Part shown: in pieces, positions 54,330 through 61,316 of the stretch | Position numbering within the stretch: the first letter of the stretch is position 1 | How the letters are laid out: each line of letters opens with the position of its first letter | Source: Pseudidiomarina halophila | GTDB taxonomy: Bacteria; Pseudomonadota; Gammaproteobacteria; Enterobacterales; Alteromonadaceae | Direction of reading: 5' to 3' | Assembly (NCBI RefSeq): GCF_003987215.1 | Contig: NZ_PIPW01000003.1 | Coordinates: 248,001 to 312,000 of the forward strand | Length of the DNA stretch: 64,000 bases | Made by a program: the position numbers and the translations under genes | The notes under the pieces: generated by a model | Database searches by the model: none | Told to the model about the DNA's origin: nothing | Seen by the model: the letters and a program-made list of their open reading frames with translations, nothing else

Positions 54330-56057
54330 ATGCGTCTATTACTAACTTACTTTTTTATTTTCTGCCTGCTGGGGTTAACTGCATGTTCGCCAGCTACGGA
54401 GTCCACGCAAACTTCGATGGCTGAGCAGGCCGCTGATCCGGCAGTGGAAGCTGTCGCTGAATCCGGATTTGAGCAGATTGAGAAAATATTGGCTGAGGTT
54501 TATGCCGAAGACATGCCCGGTGCGACTGTAGTCGTTTCGCAGGGCGGTGAGATTATTTTCAAAGGTGCGCGTGGCATGGCCGACATGGAAATGAATGTGG
54601 CGCTGCAACCCGATCATATCCTGCGTCTTGCCTCCTTAACTAAGCAATATACTGCGGCAACAATTCTTAAATTGGTCGCCGCCGGCGAGCTCGATCTGGA
54701 CGCTCCTGTGGGTGACGTTTTGCCAGACTTTCATATACCGGAGCTTACCCTACATCAATTACTGAACCATACGTCCGGCCTGCCAAGTTACACCGATGTG
54801 CCCGGATATATGATGAGCGACGAAATTCGTGCTGATGTGTCAACCGCCGAGTTGATTGCCCTGACCAGCGACATGCCGCTGGATTTCACGCCAGGTAGTG
54901 AGTGGCGTTATAACAATTCAGCTTATGTGGTACTGGGTGCCGTAATAGAAAAAGTAACAGGTAAAAGCTGGTATCAGGCCATGCAGGAAATGTTGTTTGA
55001 CCCGTTGGGGCTTGAGGCGACGGGATACTATTCAGCAGCTGAAATCGTTGCCGGTCGGGTTGAAGGCTACATGCAAGAGGAAAAACTGGTCAACGCGCCC
55101 TTTATAAGTATGACGCAACCCCATGCGGCTGGCGCTTTATCAGCATCTGCCAGCGATGTTGATAAGTGGCAACAGGCCTTACACAACGGCAAGGTGTTAA
55201 CTGATGCGATGTATGCACGAATGATTGACACCAGCAAAGGCTTTAATGATTACGGTTATGGTATTGCCAGCAGTAAGCTACGTGGTGAAACAATGTTAAG
55301 CCATTCTGGCGGTATTCATGGTTTTAGCACCTATGCGCTATGGTTGCCGCAACAGCAAGTTTCTGTCGTCGTGCTGAGCAACTACATGGGGCATTCGCCA
55401 GGTGCTGCTGAGGTTGCGTTACGTCTGGCCGCGCAGGTTATCGGTAAACCTTTTCCTATTGAAAAACCGACCGTAGAGCTTGCTGAGAGCGAATTACGTG
55501 AATTGATAGGAACGTATTCCATTGGTGACGATGAGCAACGCACGCTGAGCTGGGAAAATGGTGTGCTATACAGTCAACGCGAGGGGGGCCGCAAGTTCGC
55601 AGTTCGTGCTGTGGGCGATGACCAGTTCGTGTTGGAAGACTCGCTGGTTTATTTTACCGTGCGAAGAACGGACGATGGCACTGTTGAAGGTCTGAATTTT
55701 TATCAAATCGGTGCCACCGAGCCTGAATTTTCCAGGAAGGTAAGTGATGAAGTTGCGGTTCGCAGCGTGGTTGAATTGAGCGAAGACCAGGCAGCGCGCC
55801 TGATCGGCGACTACCAGTTGCAGCCTAATTTTGTCATTAGCGTACGTTACACTGACGCGGGAATTACCGCGCAAGCGACAGGACAATCAGCATTTCTGGT
55901 CAAAGCCGAGAGTCCAACGGTGTTATTCAACGAGCAGTTTGGTATCGTCATGGAGTTCCAACTGCCTGAGCAGGGATCCGCCGAGCAACTGACGTTAATA
56001 CAAGGTGGTCAAAAATTGCCTGCGCCACGTATAGAGAATAACGAGGAGGGTGAATGA
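54330..56057 (+). CDS. Serine hydrolase of the beta-lactamase/DD-peptidase family, lipoprotein
   Basis: 575 residues. Lipobox GLTAC (Cys19). Class C-like motifs: S102-L-T-K105 in RLASLTKQYTAATI, Y194-N-N196, and HSGG near 325 replacing KTG. A C-terminal region of about 190 residues is like the DUF3471-type beta domain appended to such enzymes (LIGTYSIGDDEQRT; LIGDYQLQPNFVISV). Likely a D-aminopeptidase or esterase rather than an antibiotic-resistance enzyme. SD AAAGGAG. The last four bases overlap gdhA. Confidence 0.88.
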   Translation: MRLLLTYFFIFCLLGLTACSPATESTQTSMAEQAADPAVEAVAESGFEQIEKILAEVYAEDMPGATVVVSQGGEIIFKGARGMADMEMNVALQPDHILRLASLTKQYTAATILKLVAAGELDLDAPVGDVLPDFHIPELTLHQLLNHTSGLPSYTDVPGYMMSDEIRADVSTAELIALTSDMPLDFTPGSEWRYNNSAYVVLGAVIEKVTGKSWYQAMQEMLFDPLGLEATGYYSAAEIVAGRVEGYMQEEKLVNAPFISMTQPHAAGALSASASDVDKWQQALHNGKVLTDAMYARMIDTSKGFNDYGYGIASSKLRGETMLSHSGGIHGFSTYALWLPQQQVSVVVLSNYMGHSPGAAEVALRLAAQVIGKPFPIEKPTVELAESELRELIGTYSIGDDEQRTLSWENGVLYSQREGGRKFAVRAVGDDQFVLEDSLVYFTVRRTDDGTVEGLNFYQIGATEPEFSRKVSDEVAVRSVVELSEDQAARLIGDYQLQPNFVISVRYTDAGITAQATGQSAFLVKAESPTVLFNEQFGIVMEFQLPEQGSAEQLTLIQGGQKLPAPRIENNEEGE

Positions 56058-57406
56058 CATATATCCATGACAGTATTGAACAGTTAAAGAAAAGCAGCCC
56101 AGCACAAACAGAATTCTATCAAGCGGTCGAAGAGATATTGGAATCGCTGGCGCCGTTATTGGAGCAGAATCCAAGATACCGCCAGCATTCTATTATCGAG
56201 CGATTACTCGAACCAGAGCGGCAGATTATGTTCCGTGTCCCCTGGCTCGATGATGACGGTAAGATTCAGGTCAATAAAGGCTATCGGGTCGAGTTTAATT
56301 CAGCCCTGGGGCCCTACAAAGGTGGCATGCGCTTTCATCCGAGTGTGAATGCCAGCATTGTTAAATTTCTGGGTTTTGAGCAAATATTTAAAAATGCCCT
56401 GACCGGTTTGCCAATCGGTGGTGGCAAAGGTGGTGCAAATTTTGACCCCAAAGGGAAATCCGATGCGGAAATTATGCGTTTCTGTCAGTCATTTATGACA
56501 GAACTCTATCGCCACATTGGCCCCAACACTGATGTGCCAGCTGGCGATATCGGCGTTGGTACCCGCGAAATCGGCTATTTATTTGGTCAGTACAAACGCA
56601 TCGTCAATCGATTCGATGGCGTTTTAACTGGCAAGAGTCCGCTCTGGGGTGGTTCAGCGCTGCGTACCGAAGCAACAGGATTTGGCTGTGTTTACTTTGC
56701 CCGATCCCTGCTTGAAAGCCGTGACCAGACGCTTGAGGGCAAAACCTGTTTGGTATCCGGCTCTGGTAATGTGGCAATTTATACCATGCAGAAACTTTAT
56801 GAGCTGGGCGCCAAGCCTGTCGCCTGCTCAGATTCGAGCGGCACAATTTATCATGCCAGCGGTATCGATCTGGACTTGGTCAAAGAGATAAAAGAAGTGC
56901 GTCACTCACGGCTCAGTGAGTATTGTGGTACGCATAGTGAAGCGATTTATACTGCCCGTACAGATTACCCTGAAAACGGCGATCAGATCTGGCGTTATCA
57001 GGCGCAACTGGCATTTCCCTGCGCGACGCAGAATGAACTTAATGAAAATGACGCCCAATGCCTGGTTGAACAGGGCATTGAAGCCGTTGTTGAAGGTGCC
57101 AACATGCCCTGCACCCAGGCTGCAATTGATTTGTTACAGGAACAACGCGTGCTCTACGGGCCAGGTAAGGCAGCAAATGCCGGTGGGGTTGCCACCAGTC
57201 AGCTGGAAATGGCGCAAAATGCCAGTCTGACGCGTTGGACACGCGAGGAAGTTGATGAGCAGCTGCAATGTATCATGGCACGTATCTACCGCGACGCAAA
57301 AGCTACCGCTGAAGAGTTTGATGCTCCCGATAACCTGGTCCTGGGGGCCAATATTGCCGGCTTCCGGCGGGTCGCCGATGCGATGATTGACCAGGGTGTT
57401 ATCTGA
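56054..57406 (+). CDS. gdhA: NADP-type glutamate dehydrogenase
   Basis: 450 residues (E. coli GdhA 447). KGGMRFHPSVNASIVKFL with the substrate lysines, LPIGGGKGGANFDPKGKS with catalytic Lys and Asp, PAGDIGVGTREIGYLFGQYK, and the dinucleotide fold CLVSGSGNVAIYTMQKL. The hexameric, 450-residue class usually uses NADPH for ammonia assimilation, but can run in the catabolic direction. Its start overlaps the hydrolase stop (ATGA), and an AGGAGGG site lies just upstream. Confidence 0.94.
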   Translation: MTYIHDSIEQLKKSSPAQTEFYQAVEEILESLAPLLEQNPRYRQHSIIERLLEPERQIMFRVPWLDDDGKIQVNKGYRVEFNSALGPYKGGMRFHPSVNASIVKFLGFEQIFKNALTGLPIGGGKGGANFDPKGKSDAEIMRFCQSFMTELYRHIGPNTDVPAGDIGVGTREIGYLFGQYKRIVNRFDGVLTGKSPLWGGSALRTEATGFGCVYFARSLLESRDQTLEGKTCLVSGSGNVAIYTMQKLYELGAKPVACSDSSGTIYHASGIDLDLVKEIKEVRHSRLSEYCGTHSEAIYTARTDYPENGDQIWRYQAQLAFPCATQNELNENDAQCLVEQGIEAVVEGANMPCTQAAIDLLQEQRVLYGPGKAANAGGVATSQLEMAQNASLTRWTREEVDEQLQCIMARIYRDAKATAEEFDAPDNLVLGANIAGFRRVADAMIDQGVI

Positions 57407-57437
57407 CACCCTGGCTCACTCAGAACACAGGTAATGA

Positions 57438-57466
57438 TTGACTTTGCGCCCGGCAAGGGCAATGAT
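57438..57466 (+). promoter_or_regulatory. Candidate promoter of the S46 peptidase gene
   Basis: TTGACT (57438-57443), 17-base spacer, AATGAT (57461-57466), 51 bases before the ATG. Confidence 0.45.
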
Positions 57467-57517
57467 GGCTGGAATCAATAACCACGTATTTTCTACATAA
57501 AAACAACGAGTATAAAA

Positions 57518-59674
57518 ATGAAAAAGTCACTTATTGCATTGGCGCTGGTGAGCTCTGTGGCCGTTGCTGATGAAGGCATGTGGATGCCGCAACAGTTGCC
57601 GGAAATTGCGGATAAATTAAAGGCAGCGGGCTTAGAATTAGATCCCAGCGATCTAACCAAGCTAACTGAGTTCCCGATGGGAGCTGTGGTCAGCTTAGGC
57701 GGTTGTTCAGCATCTTTTGTGTCTCCGCAAGGCTTGGTGGTTACCAACCATCACTGTGTTTACAACAGCATTGCTTATAATTCGACACCTGAAAATGATC
57801 TGCTGGCCAATGGCTTTCTTGCCGCTTCACTGGAAGATGAAGTTGCAGCAGCTCCGGGATCCCGCATCTACGTAACCAAAGCTGTTGAAAATGTTACTGC
57901 GCAGGTGATTGATGCTGACACCGCCAAACTGACTGGTAAAGAGCGCGTCGATGCTATTGAAGATAACTACAAGAGTATTGTTGCGGCCTGTGAAGAAGAT
58001 GCCGGACATCGCTGTGCGGTCTCATCATTTTATGGTGGGCTCGAGTACTTTTTGATTAAGCAGCTTGAAATCAAAGACGTGCGACTTGTCCACGCGCCTG
58101 CTGAAGGTGTCGGCAAATTTGGTGGTGATACGGACAATTGGATGTGGCCACGTCATACCGGGGACTACTCATTTTACCGCGCCTATGTCAGCCCGGAAGG
58201 TAAGTCTGCCGAATTTTCCGAGGAAAACGTACCCTATCAACCGGAGCATCACCTGACGATTGCGTCAGATGCCCTCGATGAAGGCGATTTTGTGATGGCC
58301 TTGGGCTATCCGGGTCGCACTAATCGTCATCGTTTGCCAAGTGAAGTGGAAAACACCTTCGAGTGGAGCTACCCAAACACGGTAGAGCGCTTCCGCGATA
58401 ACCTCGACATCATTGCGACACAAACCGAAAGTAATAAAGATGCTGAGCTTAAGTACGCAAGCCGGGTGGCAGGTTTAAATAACTACCTGAAAAACCGCCA
58501 GGGCATGCTCGATAGTTTTGCCAACTCAGATCTTCTGCAACGCAAAAAGGCTGAACATCAAGCTCTGAAGCAGTGGGTCAACAACAGCGCTGAAAATGGC
58601 GCCGCTTATGCAGAAGATCTACAGGCAATCGAGCGTTTACTGGCTGAACGTCATGAAAGTGAGCGTGAGGATTACTACCGCTCGCTGGCAACGCCTCGCC
58701 TATTAGGTATGGCTGCAGTTTTATATAAACTGAGCCAGGAGCAAACCAAGCCAGACGCGGAACGTGAAGCCGGCTACCAGGAGCGTGACTTACCGCGTTT
58801 TAAAGCTTACGTAGCGGGTCTTGATCGTAGCTTCGACGCCAGTGTTGAAATGGCGCTTGATTTTTACAACCTGAAAAATTACCTGCAGGTACCGACAGAG
58901 CAACGCGACTCAGTCTTTGATGAGGCACTTGGTTTAAGCTCTGAGATGTCTGACGCCGAGCTTCGCGATCTGATTGCCAGCTGGTACGCAACAACCGACT
59001 TAACTGAACTTGATGTGCGCAATCAACTGTTGGCGGCGAGCCCGAGTCAGTTTGTTGATGAGGATGACGTATTTGTGCAGGCTGCAGTAGCTTTATACCC
59101 TCAGCAACAGGCTGAGCAGGATGAAGCCGAAGAGTTATCCGGGCAGATTCAGGCGGCTTATGCGAACTACATGCGGGCGAAAATTGCCTTCATGCGTGAG
59201 CAAGGTGAAGCCGTTTACCCTGATGCAAACAGTACGCTTCGGGTAACTTACGGCACCGTAACAGGGCGTGACCACGGCACTTATGACGGTACCGCCTGGA
59301 CGGCATTTACAACTTTACGTGGCATTCAGCAAAAAGCCACTGGCGAAGGCGAGTTCAATGCGCCACAAGCGCAACTCGATGCCATTAAGAATGAAAACTA
59401 TGCTGACTACTATGTTGAGAGCCTTGATTCAGTGCCAGTGAACTATCTTGCGACCCTTGATATCACCGGCGGTAACTCAGGCTCAGCGGTGCTGAATGGC
59501 AAAGCTGAACTGGTTGGTTTAGCCTTTGACGGTACCTTAGACTCGATTATCTCGGACTGGGATTTCAACATCGACAACACCCGCTCGATTCAAGTGGATA
59601 GCCGTTTCATGCTATGGCAGATGGAAGTTGTAGACGGTGCCGATAACTTGTTGAAAGAGCTAGGTATCCAATAA
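57518..59674 (+). CDS. S46-family dipeptidyl peptidase, DPP7-like
   Basis: 718 residues. Short signal peptide (MKKSLIALALVSSVAVA-D). Trypsin-like triad: VVTNHHCVYN (His79), GGDTDNWMWPRHTGDYSF (Asp) and TGGNSGSAVLNG (Ser654). The selectivity residue 18 positions after the serine is Gly672 in LAFDGTLD, as in DPP7; DPP11 has Arg there. DPP7 removes dipeptides with a hydrophobic penultimate residue. It would feed peptides to the cell from the periplasm or surface. Followed by a terminator. Confidence 0.93.
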   Translation: MKKSLIALALVSSVAVADEGMWMPQQLPEIADKLKAAGLELDPSDLTKLTEFPMGAVVSLGGCSASFVSPQGLVVTNHHCVYNSIAYNSTPENDLLANGFLAASLEDEVAAAPGSRIYVTKAVENVTAQVIDADTAKLTGKERVDAIEDNYKSIVAACEEDAGHRCAVSSFYGGLEYFLIKQLEIKDVRLVHAPAEGVGKFGGDTDNWMWPRHTGDYSFYRAYVSPEGKSAEFSEENVPYQPEHHLTIASDALDEGDFVMALGYPGRTNRHRLPSEVENTFEWSYPNTVERFRDNLDIIATQTESNKDAELKYASRVAGLNNYLKNRQGMLDSFANSDLLQRKKAEHQALKQWVNNSAENGAAYAEDLQAIERLLAERHESEREDYYRSLATPRLLGMAAVLYKLSQEQTKPDAEREAGYQERDLPRFKAYVAGLDRSFDASVEMALDFYNLKNYLQVPTEQRDSVFDEALGLSSEMSDAELRDLIASWYATTDLTELDVRNQLLAASPSQFVDEDDVFVQAAVALYPQQQAEQDEAEELSGQIQAAYANYMRAKIAFMREQGEAVYPDANSTLRVTYGTVTGRDHGTYDGTAWTAFTTLRGIQQKATGEGEFNAPQAQLDAIKNENYADYYVESLDSVPVNYLATLDITGGNSGSAVLNGKAELVGLAFDGTLDSIISDWDFNIDNTRSIQVDSRFMLWQMEVVDGADNLLKELGIQ

Positions 59675-59693
59675 GTTTAAAGGAATCTGACAA

Positions 59694-59719
59694 AACACCG
59701 CTCACGGAGCGGTGTTTTT
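59694..59719 (+). terminator. Terminator of the S46 peptidase gene
   Basis: AACACCGCTC (59694-59703), loop ACG, GAGCGGTGTT (59707-59716), then T run to 59719. Twenty bases after the stop. Confidence 0.93.
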
Positions 59720-59820
59720 CTTTGTGAATTCTTTACATTTAATTTGTCACCAATTGCAGGATAGGAGCGTCTATACTTTAACTGGTAGCCAAAAGCTGCC
59801 CGCCTAACGGAGGCTCAATC

Positions 59821-61236
59821 ATGTTTAAACTTAACAAGGTCAACGTGCCTTTACTGAAATTCAGTGTACTATCGTTGGCACTGGCAACCTCAATTGGCTG
59901 TACTGCGATTCCAACCGCGCATGCCGAGTCGGATCGTTACTCGGTGAGTGCAACCAATGGTGTATATACCCAGGCAGACCTGGATCGCATGTTGGCACCT
60001 GTTGCCTTGTATCCTGATAGCCTTCTTTCCCACATTCTAATTGCTGCGACCTATCCACTGGAAGTCGTCCAGGCAGAGCGGTGGGTCAGTCGTAACGCGC
60101 ATTTAGCTCCTGAACAAGCGTTGGCACAGGCCGATGACGAAAGCTGGGATCCCAGTGTTAAAGCTCTAGTGGCCACACCCGATGTACTCAAGCAAATGAG
60201 TGAAAATCTGGAATGGACTCAAGCCCTTGGTGAAGCGTTTATCGCACAACAGGAAGACGTGCTGGCCAGTATTCAGGTGCTGCGCGACCGTGCTTATGTT
60301 GCAGGTAACTTACGCAGCGACGAACATGTCGCGGTGGCACGTGAAGCGCGCACTATTCGCATTGAGACAGTGCGCCGCGAATACGTTTATGTTCCGGTGT
60401 ACGATACCCGTTATGTGTATGGTCCATGGTGGCACAGAACACCACCAGTTTATTGGGGACACCCCGGTTTAACTGTATCACTGGGCAGCGGTATTCGCTG
60501 GTCGTTCTCTTACCATGTGCCCCACTGGTATTTCTTCAGTGATTTTTACTGGCCGAGTCGCTATGTGGTTGTGCATCACCATCATTATCACAACCGTGAT
60601 CGTGATTGGGATCGCGACCGTCGTCGTGGTCGCCACGACCGTGGCTACCGCCCTGAACCGGGTGATGGTGATCGCTGGCGTCATGACCCGCGCCATCGTC
60701 GCAACGTGGAATATCGTCATCGCGAGTTGGTACAGAATCCGCCGCAGCTGCAGCCGAAAGATGATCCAGGCCGCGTAGTCGCAGCTCCGGTACGCGATAA
60801 GCGTCCACCGCAAGTTGAAATCCGCCGCCGCTTGTTAGAAGCGGAAGCTGAGCCGCGGATGCGACGGGTTGAAGAGCGTGGGCCTATTGCTAAACAACCG
60901 GGCCGTGTCGAGCAGCAGCCAAACGAACCTGTTGTGCGTCAACAGCCGCGCTTCGAGCGCAAAGCAACGGAACCCGTGGTACGGCAGCAGCCGGTGTTTG
61001 AGCGCAAGCCAAGCCAACCCGTGGTGCGTCAGCAACCGCGTTTTGAGCCGAAGCCGAGTCAACCTGTGGTGCGTCAGCAACCGCGTTTTGAGCCTAAGCC
61101 GAGTCAACCGGTCGTACGTCAACAGCCAACTGTTGAACCGAAACCAAGTTTCGAACGCAAGCCACAAGCCAGACCGCAACCTATGCGACAGCCAGTGGAA
61201 GTTAAAGACGGTAAAAGTCGACGTCATATCGACTGA
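59821..61236 (+). CDS. DUF3300 protein with C-terminal Pro/Gln repeats
   Basis: 471 residues. N-terminal export signal with a possible lipobox SIGC (Cys near 27) and an alternative cleavage at AHA-E. The DUF3300 domain covers about 45-210: LDRMLAPVALYPDSLLSHILIAATYPLEVVQAERW, WDPSVKALVATPDVL and REYVYVPVYDTRYVYGPWW. A His/Arg/Asp-rich segment follows (HHHHYHNRDRDWDRDRRRG), then five 15-residue repeats. The family has no fixed role but occurs in envelope proteins. A -10-like TATACT is at 59772-59777. SD ACGGAGG. Confidence 0.87.
   Translation: MFKLNKVNVPLLKFSVLSLALATSIGCTAIPTAHAESDRYSVSATNGVYTQADLDRMLAPVALYPDSLLSHILIAATYPLEVVQAERWVSRNAHLAPEQALAQADDESWDPSVKALVATPDVLKQMSENLEWTQALGEAFIAQQEDVLASIQVLRDRAYVAGNLRSDEHVAVAREARTIRIETVRREYVYVPVYDTRYVYGPWWHRTPPVYWGHPGLTVSLGSGIRWSFSYHVPHWYFFSDFYWPSRYVVVHHHHYHNRDRDWDRDRRRGRHDRGYRPEPGDGDRWRHDPRHRRNVEYRHRELVQNPPQLQPKDDPGRVVAAPVRDKRPPQVEIRRRLLEAEAEPRMRRVEERGPIAKQPGRVEQQPNEPVVRQQPRFERKATEPVVRQQPVFERKPSQPVVRQQPRFEPKPSQPVVRQQPRFEPKPSQPVVRQQPTVEPKPSFERKPQARPQPMRQPVEVKDGKSRRHID
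60928..61152 (+). repeat. Five tandem 45-bp units coding PVVRQQPxFExKPSQ
   Basis: Units start at 60928, 60973, 61018, 61063 and 61108. Protein consensus PVVRQQPRFEPKPSQ. Units three and four are identical at protein level and differ only at synonymous sites. The repeat is in frame within the DUF3300 gene and could change copy number by slippage. Confidence 0.92.
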
Positions 61237-61240
61237 GGTC

Positions 61241-61278
61241 AAAAAAAAGCGCGTGGTTTAATACCTTCGCGCCTTTTT
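61241..61278. terminator. Bidirectional terminator between the DUF3300 and M16 genes
   Basis: A8-GCGCG (61241-61253) and CGCGCC-T5 (61268-61278) pair, extended by GGT/ACC nearer the loop. Poly-A on the left and poly-T on the right serve the two convergent genes. Confidence 0.85.
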
Positions 61279-61316
61279 ACTCAGTCATGACCAGTAAAGG
61301 AAAGCAGTAGCCGATT

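Noticed and set aside
54330-56057. Beta-lactamase resistance gene
   Set aside because: SxxK and YxN are present, but HSGG replaces KTG and a C-terminal beta domain is attached, fitting peptidase/esterase relatives.
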